From the NCBI GenBank assembly GCA_900543845.1, contig UQTD01000012.1, positions 1 through 34,047 on the forward strand: DNA of 34,047 bases, written 5' to 3'. The DNA comes from an uncultured Collinsella sp. GTDB taxonomy: Bacteria; Actinomycetota; Coriobacteriia; Coriobacteriales; Coriobacteriaceae. This document shows, one piece after another, positions 26,494 to 34,047 of the stretch (positions within the stretch are counted from its first letter, which is position 1; each line of letters starts with the position of its first letter). A program made the translations under genes and the position numbers. The notes below the pieces were generated by a model, which was not told the origin of the DNA, did not search any database, and saw nothing but the letters and a program-made list of their open reading frames with translations.

Positions 26494-27228
26494 ATGTCCG
26501 AAGGCTGGAACATCCTGGTGGTTGATGACGAGCCTCCCATTAGGGCTGAGCTACGCTATCTGTTGGAAAAGGATACGCGTGTAGGTCAGATTGCCGAGGC
26601 GGGCAATGTCACCGAAGCCGTGGAGTCGATTCTGTCGAACAAGCCCGACGTGCTGTTTTTAGACATTACCATGCCCGGTCGCTCGGGAATTGAGCTTGCC
26701 GAGACGCTGCAGAACCTAAAGACGCCGCCGGTCGTGGTGTTTGTGACGGCATTTGCCGAGTATGCGGCCGATGCCTATAACCTCGATGCGGTCGATTACA
26801 TCGTCAAACCGGTCGAGGATGCCCGCCTGTCAAAGGCGCTCGACAAGATCGAGACTGCCCTGGGCGCTCGCCGTGTCGTCCATGCTCCGCGCCAGCCTTT
26901 GCGCCTGACGGTGGATCGCGGGGGCAAAAAGGTGTTCATTCCCGTGGCGGATGTCTGCTACTTTGAGGCGCGCGCCGATTTTTGCAACGCCGTCTGCGCC
27001 GAGGGGACGTATCTGATCAATGAGTCGATTTCCTCGCTCGAGCGTCGCCTGGCCTCCGAGGGCTTTATCCGCGTCCATCGCAGCTATCTGGTTAATTTGG
27101 AAGACGTACATAATGTCGAGATCGGCTCCACGGGCCTGATGGAGCTCAGGCTCGATCGCGTAACCTCGACGGTGCCCGTGTCCCGCCGTCGCGCTGCCGA
27201 GGTCAAATCGCACTTGGGGCTTGCGTAA
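26494..27228 (+). CDS. LytTR-family response regulator, system 1
   Basis: The 244-aa regulator has a receiver domain at about residues 1-120 (ILVVDDEPPIRAELRYLL; phosphoacceptor aspartate D57 in LFLDITMPG; lysine in VDYIVKPVEDA) and a C-terminal LytTR DNA-binding domain (about 135-244) with VCYFEARADFCNAV, GFIRVHRSYLVNL and PVSRRRAAEVK. Such proteins bind pairs of short direct repeats in promoters. It follows its kinase in the same operon, and no other gene is attached, so its targets lie elsewhere. Confidence 0.95.
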   Translation: MSEGWNILVVDDEPPIRAELRYLLEKDTRVGQIAEAGNVTEAVESILSNKPDVLFLDITMPGRSGIELAETLQNLKTPPVVVFVTAFAEYAADAYNLDAVDYIVKPVEDARLSKALDKIETALGARRVVHAPRQPLRLTVDRGGKKVFIPVADVCYFEARADFCNAVCAEGTYLINESISSLERRLASEGFIRVHRSYLVNLEDVHNVEIGSTGLMELRLDRVTSTVPVSRRRAAEVKSHLGLA

Positions 27229-27319
27229 GGGTCGGTGTGCCATCGTTTGCCGTTACAGGTTTGGCATGACTGTGCGGTGGGCATAATGGATTGCATCGAA
27301 TGAAATCGAAAGGATTATT

Positions 27320-28264
27320 ATGCCCGCGCTCATTACGCATCATCTGTTTGGCGAGGAAAGCATCGACCGTCTTCCGCGAGGCGTTATCACGTCCGACGAG
27401 GAGCGCATCGCCTTTATCCTGGGAAACCAAGGTCCCGACCCGTTCTTCTTTCACATGCTCACGCCGCGCATTTCCGACTGCATGTCGCTTGCTCAGGTCA
27501 TGCACCGCTCGCGCATGTCGCGCCAGTTCTCGTGCCTGCGCGACGGCGTGTCACACCTGCAGCCGCGCGATGCCAATCTGGGTCGCGCCTTTGCGCTGGG
27601 CCTGCTGTCGCACTATGTGCTCGATCGCAATGCCCATCCCTTTGTCTACGAGCAGCAGTTTGGCATTGTCGAGTCCGATCCCGAGCTCGAGGCTTCGGGC
27701 AGTCAAGTTCATGCCGTGCTCGAAAGCGACCTGGACGTGCTGATGCTGCAGCTCAAGCGCGATGGGGCAACGGTCGAGGATTATCCGCCGGCGGGCGAGA
27801 TCGTCACTACCGACCGCATCAATCGCGTTGCCGGCGTGCTGATGAGCTATGTTGCCGGACGCGTGTACGGCATCGATATCCCGGTGGGGGAGTACGGCGG
27901 CGCCGTAGACGACATGCAGCTGCTCTACCGCACTATCGAGCCGGCCGGTTCGGCCAAGACGCGCGCGATTGCCCTGCTCGAGGGCTTGGTGCACGATTAT
28001 TCGCTGCTCGACGGCCTTGCGCACCGCGTGACGACCGAGCTGCCCGAGCGTACCGGCAACCTGGGCCACTTGGCATGGAAAAGCCCCTTTACCGATGAAA
28101 TCTCGACCGAGAGCTTCCCCGAGGTCTTTGACCGCGCACTGCTCGATTACGAGCTCACCGTCGCCCGCTTTATCGAGACCGGCGATATGGAAGCCGTGAC
28201 CAACCACGTCAATTACAGCGGTCGCGTGCTCGGCGCCGACGAAGAGTTCGACCGCGAGGAGTAG
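27320..28264 (+). CDS. Zinc-dependent phospholipase C-like protein
   Basis: The 314-aa protein resembles the zinc-dependent phospholipase C family of short, all-helical proteins. Candidate zinc ligands are visible at ITHHLFGEESID near the N-terminus, QGPDPFFFH and ALGLLSHYVLDRNAHPFV in the centre. No signal peptide is seen. Its true substrate is uncertain, and many members are annotated only as hypothetical. AAAGGA is upstream of the ATG, and a possible -10 lies at 27282-27287. It is the only gene of its transcription unit and ends before repeat A. Confidence 0.8.
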   Translation: MPALITHHLFGEESIDRLPRGVITSDEERIAFILGNQGPDPFFFHMLTPRISDCMSLAQVMHRSRMSRQFSCLRDGVSHLQPRDANLGRAFALGLLSHYVLDRNAHPFVYEQQFGIVESDPELEASGSQVHAVLESDLDVLMLQLKRDGATVEDYPPAGEIVTTDRINRVAGVLMSYVAGRVYGIDIPVGEYGGAVDDMQLLYRTIEPAGSAKTRAIALLEGLVHDYSLLDGLAHRVTTELPERTGNLGHLAWKSPFTDEISTESFPEVFDRALLDYELTVARFIETGDMEAVTNHVNYSGRVLGADEEFDREE

Positions 28265-28292
28265 CAAGCTGCCTCGCCCATACTCTCCAATA

Positions 28293-28359
28293 AGTTGCGG
28301 TGGAATAGTTCCTGAATGAAGCCCCCGGAGGGCTAAGCGGGAACTATTTCACCGCAACT
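28293..28359. repeat. Palindromic intergenic repeat, family A copy 2
   Basis: A 20-bp inverted repeat at 28293-28312 and 28340-28359 with one mismatch, loop 27 bases. The outer arm AGTTGCGGTGGAATAG equals that of 5898-5913 except for one base. The loop contains the small hairpin GCCC-CCGGA-GGGC. It is placed 28 bases after a stop codon, as copy 1 is 15 bases after one. Confidence 0.9.
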
Positions 28360-28447
28360 GCGTTGATGGGATGGCGTTTCGCCCCGCGTGTCCGTATGAC
28401 CGCTCCTGTCCCTTTGCCGAATCCTTACCGGCGCTTCTGGACAATTG

Positions 28448-28456
28448 GGGTACGAT
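28448..28456 (+). promoter_or_regulatory. Putative promoter -10 of the MFS gene (GGG+TACGAT)
   Basis: TACGAT (28451-28456) is preceded by GGGG and lies 42 bases upstream of the ATG. No clear -35 is seen. It belongs to the recurring GGG-TAnnAT set. Confidence 0.45.
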
Positions 28457-28497
28457 GAACTAACTGCATATCGGGCGAATACGAAGGGGCCCTGTCC

Positions 28498-29748
28498 ATG
28501 AAATACACCAAGCTCGAGCGTAACTGGGTTATGTACGATGTGGGCAACTCGGCCCTCGTGCTGCTCAATACCTCGGTGGTGCCCATCTACTTTAACGCCA
28601 TCAATACCGGTGCTTCTTCGGCAGACCTGGTGGTCGCTTGGGGCAACGCGCAGACGATCGCCTCGTTGGTCATTGCCATGCTCATGCCCATTCTGGGCGC
28701 GCTTGCCGATTATGCCGGCAACAAGATCAAGTTCTTCTTGGGCTTCTTCCTCACGGGCCTGGTTCTTTGCCTGGCGCAGGCTATCCCCATGTCCGCCATG
28801 GCATTTTTGACCGTGTACGTGCTGTGCACTATCGGCCTTAACTCCTCTATGACGTTCTACGACGCCATGCTGCCCGACATTACCACCGACGAGCGCATGG
28901 ACGCCGTGTCCAGCTCGGGCTATGCCTGGGGCTACATCGGTTCCACCGTGCCGTTCATCATCTGCCTGGCGCTTATCATGGGTGGCCCCGCTCTTGGCGT
29001 CCCCACCATGCTGGCAACGCGTCTGTCGTTTGTCATCACCGGCGCTTGGTGGCTCATCTTTACCCTGCCGCTCATTCGCACCTATAAGCAAAAGTACGGT
29101 CGCGAGCGCGGTCCCCAGGACACCATCGGCCACATCGTGGGCGGCGTGTTCTCCGAGGTCGGACACACCATGCGCGAGATCGCCCACAACAAGCCCGTGC
29201 TGGTCTACATGATCGCGTTCTTCTTCTACATCGATGGTGTCCATACAGTCATCTCCATGGCAACCAGCTACGGCTCGGCTTTGGGCATCGATTCGACCCA
29301 GCTGGTGCTGGCACTGCTCGTTACGCAGTTCGTCGCTTTCCCGTCCGCCATTATCTATGGCAAGCTCGCCGGTCGCGTGGGCACGCTCAACATGATCATG
29401 GTGGCCGTCGCCGCCTACATGGGCATCGTGCTCTTTGCCGCGTTTTTCTTAAAGACTGCCTTTGAGTTCTGGGTGCTCGCCATTTTGGTCGGCTTGTTCC
29501 AGGGTGGCGTTCAGGCGCTCAGCCGCAGCTATTTTGGCCGCATCATCCCCAAGGAAAAGTCCAACGAGTACTACGGCTTCTTTGATATCTTTGGCCGCTA
29601 CGCAAGCGTGATGGGCACCTTCCTGGTGTCGGTCGTCACCTCGCTGACCGGCAACCCGTCGCTGGGCGTCCTTTCCATCGGCGTGCTGCTGGTGCTTGGC
29701 TTTGTGCTGCTGGTCCGTCTGTCCCGCATGGCTCAGACGGCGGCGTAA
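28498..29748 (+). CDS. MFS transporter, UMF1/Atg22-like family
   Basis: The 416-aa protein has about twelve hydrophobic segments. The N-terminus NWVMYDVGNSALVLLNTSVV matches the Y-D-(W/V)-(A/G)-N-S start of UMF1-family major facilitator transporters, whose eukaryotic relative Atg22 effluxes vacuolar amino acids. Bacterial substrates are unknown. A weak AAGGGG stands before the start. It is monocistronic, with its own putative promoter at 28448-28456. The next transcription unit has a terminator-like hairpin at 29873-29908. Confidence 0.87.
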   Translation: MKYTKLERNWVMYDVGNSALVLLNTSVVPIYFNAINTGASSADLVVAWGNAQTIASLVIAMLMPILGALADYAGNKIKFFLGFFLTGLVLCLAQAIPMSAMAFLTVYVLCTIGLNSSMTFYDAMLPDITTDERMDAVSSSGYAWGYIGSTVPFIICLALIMGGPALGVPTMLATRLSFVITGAWWLIFTLPLIRTYKQKYGRERGPQDTIGHIVGGVFSEVGHTMREIAHNKPVLVYMIAFFFYIDGVHTVISMATSYGSALGIDSTQLVLALLVTQFVAFPSAIIYGKLAGRVGTLNMIMVAVAAYMGIVLFAAFFLKTAFEFWVLAILVGLFQGGVQALSRSYFGRIIPKEKSNEYYGFFDIFGRYASVMGTFLVSVVTSLTGNPSLGVLSIGVLLVLGFVLLVRLSRMAQTAA

Positions 29749-29847
29749 GACAACTGGGCTCAGTACGGCAATTGTGCCTATCCGCAGCACTCTTTTGGAA
29801 GTAGCCGCATAAATCATTCTGACTTCCGAACAATGTTTAGCCCAAGT

Positions 29848-29856
29848 GGGTATGAT
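29848..29856 (+). promoter_or_regulatory. Putative promoter -10 of the glycosyltransferase operon (GGG+TATGAT)
   Basis: TATGAT (29851-29856) is preceded by GGG and lies 16 bases before the strong hairpin at 29873. A TTTAGC lies upstream with too short a spacing to be a good -35. Confidence 0.45.
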
Positions 29857-29872
29857 GGAATCAGCTAGGTCG

Positions 29873-29908
29873 CGGGGCGTCGCCTGTGTTTGGCGGCGCC
29901 CCGTTTTT
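29873..29908 (+). terminator. Strong intrinsic terminator between promoter and glycosyltransferase gene
   Basis: A 12-bp stem (29873-29884 with 29892-29903, one G.U) has a 7-base loop and TTTTT at 29904-29908. It lies 125 bases after the MFS stop, but only 17 bases after the putative -10 of the next operon, and GGAGGG follows at 29918-29923. It may end MFS transcription or attenuate the downstream operon. Confidence 0.85.
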
Positions 29909-29930
29909 GTGTTGCAAGGAGGGTAAAGGT

Positions 29931-31118
29931 ATGAACGCCACGGTTGTGATCCCAACATATTGGGCAGGCGATGATACCCAAGCAAACGCTCCCGGCACCT
30001 ACGATCACTCGACGTCGCTCAATGCCGCCAACCCGGAACTCGATCGCTGCCTGACTTCGCTCGAACAGGTGCGCGACATTCCGCGCATCATTCTCTTGGT
30101 GGTCTGTCCGGTTTCTGCCACGTCCGACGTATCCCGTCGCGTGCACGAAATCGTTAATGCGCATCCCACGCTTAAGGTCACCATCGTTACCAATACTCAG
30201 GCTTCGCGTGTTGCCGACCGCGTGGCACAGATTGCGCCCAAAGGCTCGGGCGAGTGCGTGAGCCTGCGCGGCTACGGCGCCATCCGCAACATGGGTCTTG
30301 CCTGCGCGGCGGTGCTGGGGCACGACGCGGTTGTGTTTTTGGATGACGACGAGACCGTCATCGATGCCGACTTTATGAAGCGTGCGACCTATGCACTGGG
30401 CCAACAGACACGTCAGGGCCTGCCGATTTTGGTCAAGAGCGGATACTTTTACGATCGCGACGGGTCGCCGCTGGCTCCCACGGACAAAGCGGGCATTTGC
30501 CATCGCTGGTGGACCAAGCGCATCGAGTTCAATCGCTGGATGAAAAAGGCGCTCTCGGGCACCCGCATCTCGCGCTCCAATTACGTGTGCGGCGGCCTGA
30601 TGGCCCTGCACGCCCGCGCCTTTACGCGCGTGGCCTTCGACCCGTTTATCACCCGCGGCGAGGATTTGGACTATCTCTTTAACATGCGCATGTTTGGCTA
30701 CGACGTGTGGTTCGACAACGAGTGGACCGTACGCCACCTGCCGCCCGAGTCCGAGAAGCGCTCGCCGCGCTTTATGCAGGACGTGTACCGTTGGTACTAC
30801 GAGCGGGCCAAGCTGACGTTCGCTGCGCACCAAAAGGAGCTCATTCCGGTTACGGCCGCATCACTCATGCCCTATCCGGGTCCGTGGATCTCGCGCGAGC
30901 TTGACGACCGCGTGCGCAAGACTGCCATGGTTCGCAGCATGTTTACCCGCGAGCACGAGGGGTATCTGCGCATCTGGCGTCATGGTATTGACGAGGCCAA
31001 GACCTATGCCCGCCAAAACGCCGCAAGCTACCTGCGTTTTCAGAGTTTCTGGCCCAAGATCATGGACGAACTTTGGCGCGACGCACAACTGATTAGCATC
31101 CTGGAGGGGGCTGAATGA
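29931..31118 (+). CDS. GT2-family glycosyltransferase
   Basis: The 395-aa protein starts NATVVIPTYW, the beta-strand start of a GT-A fold. It carries an Asp-rich metal/nucleotide site VVFLDDDE (D138-D140) and a later RGEDLDYLFNMRMFGY followed by WTVRHLPP, both usual for family 2 enzymes. No membrane segment is obvious, so it acts in the cytosol or at the membrane face. Donor and acceptor are unknown. The start follows AAGGAGGG. Its stop overlaps the start of the second LytS-like kinase (ATGA), so sugar transfer and sensing are coupled in one operon. Confidence 0.85.
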   Translation: MNATVVIPTYWAGDDTQANAPGTYDHSTSLNAANPELDRCLTSLEQVRDIPRIILLVVCPVSATSDVSRRVHEIVNAHPTLKVTIVTNTQASRVADRVAQIAPKGSGECVSLRGYGAIRNMGLACAAVLGHDAVVFLDDDETVIDADFMKRATYALGQQTRQGLPILVKSGYFYDRDGSPLAPTDKAGICHRWWTKRIEFNRWMKKALSGTRISRSNYVCGGLMALHARAFTRVAFDPFITRGEDLDYLFNMRMFGYDVWFDNEWTVRHLPPESEKRSPRFMQDVYRWYYERAKLTFAAHQKELIPVTAASLMPYPGPWISRELDDRVRKTAMVRSMFTREHEGYLRIWRHGIDEAKTYARQNAASYLRFQSFWPKIMDELWRDAQLISILEGAE

Positions 31119-32458
31119 TCGACCGCCGCGCCCAGCGCGATAATTCAATTTCAATCTTTCGCATCATCGCCGTTGTCTGCGCCGTTTGCGTGTTGGCGTA
31201 CTTTATCTTTGCTCTGGCGACTGGCATTGAGCCGATTGCCACGGTGGTCGCCTGTGCGTTACTGTGCATCTTCCTGTGCATCTTTATCTATTTGACGCTC
31301 AATCCCGATTCGGTACGCTCCCAGTACACCGAGGAGACGCTTTCGGTTGCCTCGGCCATGCTCGAGGACATTAAGGGCGGCCTGACACAGGAATCAGCGC
31401 TTTTGGTGTGCCGGCGTATCCTGCCCGAGACGCGTGCCATGACCGTTGCCATCACCGATGAGGGCAACGTGCTGGCCTGCGCGGGCGAGTTCGAGGAAAA
31501 GCTGCTGCCCGATTCGCCCATCCACACGCTTGCCACGCGCTACGTTATTGAGCACGGCATCGTGCAGTCGTTCAACCGCGTGGTGGACGTGGTGGGTTCG
31601 GATGGCTCGCACAACCAGGTTCCCGCCGGCATCATCGCGCCCATCAAGGTGGGCGACCGCACCGTCGGCACGCTCAAGTTCTACTACAAGACCCCGCGCG
31701 CCGTCGATCGTACCCAGTATGCGCTCGCCTCGGGCTTTGCCGAGATCCTGTCCACGCAGCTCGCCATCCACGAGCTCGAGGTGCAAAAGGAACTGACGGC
31801 CCGTGCCGAGGTTCGTGCCCTGCAAGCGCAGATCAATCCGCACTTTCTGTTTAACACGCTCAACACCATCGCGTCGTTTACGCGTACCGACCCGCTGCGC
31901 GCCCGCGAGCTGCTGCGCGAGTTCTCCTCGTTCTATCGCGCCACGCTCGACAACTCAGGGTCGCTTATCCCGGTCTCGCGCGAGGTTGCCCAGACCAAGC
32001 GCTACCTGACGTTTGAGAAGGCGCGCTTTGGCGAGGACCGCGTACTGGCGACTTTCGATGTCTCCGAGGATGTCGAGGACACGTTGGTCCCGGCCTTTGT
32101 AATCCAGCCCATTGTCGAGAACGCCGTACGGCATGGCATGGGCGATGACGACGCCCTGCGGATTGATGTGACCGTCCATCAAGACGGCGACGACGCAATC
32201 TTGATTGCCGTGGCTGACAACGGCGTGGGCATGGACGAGGGCACCGCCGCCAGGCTGTTTGATGAGCGCTCCGCCCGCCCCGATGCCAGTTCCCCGCAAG
32301 GCGGCGGTGCCGGCGTGGCCATGCACAATATTTCTGAGCGCATCCATCGCTTTTATGGACCGCACTCTTATACGCGCGTCGAATCGGCGCCGGGCAAGGG
32401 CACCAAAGTGCTCCTGCATCTTGATTTGTCAGAGAGCATCTTTGATATTCAAGAGTAA
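31115..32458 (+). CDS. LytS-like sensor histidine kinase, system 2
   Basis: The 447-aa kinase is a paralogue of the one at 25064. It has two N-terminal hydrophobic helices (about residues 14-35 and 38-62), a GAF-like domain (GIIAPIKVGDRTVGTLKFYY), the phosphoacceptor histidine in LQAQINPHFLFNTLN (H243), the N-box VENAVRHG and the G-box VADNGVGMD. Its ATG overlaps the glycosyltransferase stop. The regulator follows after 72 bases. The N-terminal anchor is minimal, so the GAF-like domain probably reads a cytoplasmic signal. Confidence 0.93.
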   Translation: MIDRRAQRDNSISIFRIIAVVCAVCVLAYFIFALATGIEPIATVVACALLCIFLCIFIYLTLNPDSVRSQYTEETLSVASAMLEDIKGGLTQESALLVCRRILPETRAMTVAITDEGNVLACAGEFEEKLLPDSPIHTLATRYVIEHGIVQSFNRVVDVVGSDGSHNQVPAGIIAPIKVGDRTVGTLKFYYKTPRAVDRTQYALASGFAEILSTQLAIHELEVQKELTARAEVRALQAQINPHFLFNTLNTIASFTRTDPLRARELLREFSSFYRATLDNSGSLIPVSREVAQTKRYLTFEKARFGEDRVLATFDVSEDVEDTLVPAFVIQPIVENAVRHGMGDDDALRIDVTVHQDGDDAILIAVADNGVGMDEGTAARLFDERSARPDASSPQGGGAGVAMHNISERIHRFYGPHSYTRVESAPGKGTKVLLHLDLSESIFDIQE

Positions 32459-32530
32459 AATAAAAGGCTATGGGCTCAACGCCAAGCGGCGGATGCCCAG
32501 CGTAGTTTGCTGACGAAAGGTTTAATCCCT

Positions 32531-33247
32531 ATGCTGCGTGCGATGATTGTGGATGACGAGGCCCCGGCCCGTTCGGAACTTCGCTTCTTGCTCGAGCAGA
32601 CGGGCAAGATCGGCACGATCACTGAGGCGTCGAGCGTCCGCTCCGCCATTGAGATGTTGATGGAAAGCCGCGTCGATGTCGTATTTCTCGATATCTCGAT
32701 GCCCGGTGCTTCTGGTCTGCAGCTTGCCGAGGCACTGCATAAGCTTAAGAATCCTCCGGCGATTGTGTTTGTGACCGCGTATAGCGATCATGCCGTCGAG
32801 GCGTTCGACGTAGATGCCGTCGATTACCTAATGAAGCCGGTCGAGGAGGCACGCCTGGATCGTGCGATCGAGAAGGTCATGCAGCACGCCAAGCCCGTCA
32901 CGGACAGCAAAGCCACCATCGAGCGCATTCCGGTGGAAAAGGGCGGCCGTAAGGTCCTCATCCCCGTGGATGACATTCGCTTCATCATGGCCAAGGACGA
33001 TTACTCCTGTATCTATACCGTCGATGATCGTTTTCTATCGACGACTTCGCTGGCGCAGTTCGAGGCCAAGCTTTGCGACTTTGGCTTCTTTCGCGTTCAT
33101 CGCCGCTATATCGTCAACTTGGCGTGCGTCACGGATGTCGAGACGGTGCCCTCGGGCGCTATCCAACTGGGCATTACGGGCGTCGACGAACGCGTGCCGG
33201 TCTCGCGCCGCCGCGTTGTACCGCTCAAGAAGGCCCTGAGCCTCTAG
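32531..33247 (+). CDS. LytTR-family response regulator, system 2
   Basis: The 238-aa regulator has a receiver domain with MIVDDEAPARSELRFLL, the aspartate D54 in VVFLDISMPG and DYLMKPVEEA, and a LytTR domain with RFIMAKDDYSCIYTVDD, FFRVHRRYIVNL and VPVSRRRVVPLKK. I choose the ATG at 32531, where the receiver begins; AAAGG lies 11 bases upstream. It is followed by a terminator and has no further gene attached. Confidence 0.95.
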   Translation: MLRAMIVDDEAPARSELRFLLEQTGKIGTITEASSVRSAIEMLMESRVDVVFLDISMPGASGLQLAEALHKLKNPPAIVFVTAYSDHAVEAFDVDAVDYLMKPVEEARLDRAIEKVMQHAKPVTDSKATIERIPVEKGGRKVLIPVDDIRFIMAKDDYSCIYTVDDRFLSTTSLAQFEAKLCDFGFFRVHRRYIVNLACVTDVETVPSGAIQLGITGVDERVPVSRRRVVPLKKALSL

Positions 33248-33254
33248 CAAACTG

Positions 33255-33302
33255 GCCCCGCAGCCCTGTAGACCAATTGTCTGCGGAGCCGTGGGGCTTT
33301 TT
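33255..33302 (+). terminator. Terminator after the second LytTR operon
   Basis: GCCCCGC near 33255 pairs with GTGGGGC (33291-33297) with one wobble, enclosing a further GTAGAC/GTCTGC stem. TTTTT follows at 33298-33302, eight or more bases after the stop. Confidence 0.7.
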
Positions 33303-33338
33303 GTATATACGTCGAATCGGTTTTGCAGAAGGGATCCC

Positions 33339-33806
33339 ATGAACAGTGCAAGCGCCAAGCGCATCGACATCATCTCGGACACCCACGGCTATCTTTCGCC
33401 CGCGCTTCTGGACGAGCTCAAGGGCGCAGATCTGATCATCCACGCCGGAGACCTCACCTCAGAGATGGATTACGAGCATCTATGCACCATCGCCCCCGTG
33501 CGAGCGGTCCTAGGAAACAACGACTACTACCGCGACTACGGCCCGGATGTAGACCGTCTGGCCATCTTCACCTACGAAGGCCTCAAATTTGCCGTAGCCC
33601 ACTACCGCGAAGACCTTCCGGTGGGATCCGTAGACGTAGCCATCAACGGTCACACCCACGTAACCAAAGAAGCCCAAGTAGGCCACTGCCTGGTCCTCAA
33701 CCCCGGCAGCGCCAGCTATCCCAGAGGCAGCCGAGGCCCCACCATGGCCAGAATGCTCGTCAAGGACGGCAAGATCCTGAGCACCAAATTTATTGACTTA
33801 GACTAA
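33339..33806 (+). CDS. YfcE/MJ0936-type metallophosphoesterase
   Basis: The 155-aa protein shows the calcineurin-like metal motifs in order: ISDTHG (D14, H16), HAGDLT, GNND, the H of VAHYRED, and NGHTHV. This is the typical length of single-domain YfcE/YsnB phosphodiesterases. A manganese or other divalent metal is expected. The cellular substrate is unknown. AGAAGGGA precedes the start. It has its own bidirectional terminator after it. Confidence 0.9.
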   Translation: MNSASAKRIDIISDTHGYLSPALLDELKGADLIIHAGDLTSEMDYEHLCTIAPVRAVLGNNDYYRDYGPDVDRLAIFTYEGLKFAVAHYREDLPVGSVDVAINGHTHVTKEAQVGHCLVLNPGSASYPRGSRGPTMARMLVKDGKILSTKFIDLD

Positions 33807-33813
33807 CCGCAAC

Positions 33814-33848
33814 AAAAACGGGGGATGCAGATCGCATCTCCCGTTTTT
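33814..33848. terminator. Bidirectional terminator
   Basis: AAAAACGGGGGATGC (33814-33828) and GCATCTCCCGTTTTT (33834-33848) form a 15-base stem with one mismatch and a 5-base loop. T-runs on both strands allow termination in either direction. It lies 8 bases after the phosphoesterase stop. Confidence 0.9.
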
Positions 33849-34023
33849 CTTTCAGCAAAAGGCCGAAGTTCAACAAGAATAATCAGACCAACCCCGCCGA
33901 GGAGCACGCGGGCTAGCCGCGCAGCGGCGCACGCCCGCAAAACTGGTTGAACATAGTGACGGCAGGGAGGGTCTCCGGGGCCGACTGGCGCGGGTTAAGT
34001 TTGTCGCGAGTTCCGCACGCAAA

Positions 34024-34046
34024 GGAAAGCACTTAATGTGCTTTCC
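34024..34046. repeat. Family C hairpin at the window end
   Basis: GGAAAGCAC (34024-34032), loop TTAAT, GTGCTTTCC (34038-34046): a perfect 9-bp stem with the same arm sequence as the family C units at 20421-20606. The preceding stretch from 33856 has no supported gene; it contains GCGGGC/GCCCGC pairing near 33908-33939. Confidence 0.7.
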
Positions 34047-34047
34047 G

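Noticed and set aside
33856..34047. tRNA or other stable RNA at the window end
   Set aside because: No cloverleaf, T-loop sequence or CCA end found; only hairpins.

Overview
The window is a GC-rich bacterial chromosome segment with strong G/C-ending codon bias in its metabolic genes. The gene order dnaX-ybaB-recR, a single-chain pyruvate:ferredoxin oxidoreductase, carbamate kinase, a cellobiose-type PTS and compact LytS/LytTR sensors point to an anaerobic, fermentative gut actinobacterium. My best guess is Collinsella or a close relative in Coriobacteriia. This is inferred from gene content and style; there is no rRNA in the window and I see no tRNA.

Layout. 1-1950: the dnaX 3' end, a reverse-strand one-helix protein, then ybaB and recR. 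2194-5882: a tightly packed three-gene signalling operon encoding a membrane-anchored Ser/Gly-linker protein, a membrane Ser/Thr kinase and an FHA protein. 6362-9901: pyruvate:ferredoxin oxidoreductase with a long structured leader, ended by a very long nested palindrome. 10272-12818 (reverse strand): an AT-richer AAA ATPase with a C-terminal DUF4143-type region and three phased direct repeats upstream, an unknown 174-aa protein, and a DUF3830 protein. 13423-14385: carbamate kinase. 14758-20254: a complete beta-glucoside utilisation locus (PRD regulator, EIIA, EIIB, EIIC, 6-phospho-beta-glucosidase). 20697-21731 (reverse strand): a membrane-anchored C39-like cysteine peptidase. 22092-24952: an APC permease and a metal-dependent amidohydrolase. 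25064-27228: the first LytS-like kinase/LytTR regulator pair. 27320-29748: a zinc-dependent phospholipase C-like protein and a UMF1-type MFS transporter. 29931-33247: a GT2 glycosyltransferase overlapping a second LytS-like kinase, followed by its LytTR regulator. 33339-33806: a YfcE-like phosphoesterase.

How the genes work together. The PTS locus should import and phosphorylate a beta-glucoside (cellobiose-like), which the GH1 enzyme cleaves into the glycolytic pool; PFOR then oxidises pyruvate to acetyl-CoA and reduced ferredoxin, and carbamate kinase makes ATP from carbamoyl phosphate. The permease/amidohydrolase pair looks like peptide or amino-acid-derivative scavenging. Two paralogous sensor/regulator pairs within about 8 kb, and the kinase/FHA operon, make this a signalling-rich region.

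The most unusual content is between the genes: at least three families of palindromic repeats. These are a 19-20 bp inverted repeat present twice 22 kb apart, a REP-like GGGGACGTTC palindrome with a shared tail at two sites, and a 62-bp-period tandem array of three diverged hairpins. There is also a 29-bp-arm nested palindrome after PFOR and a set of three 33/34-bp phased repeats in front of the ATPase. I found no CRISPR array, insertion sequence or prophage.
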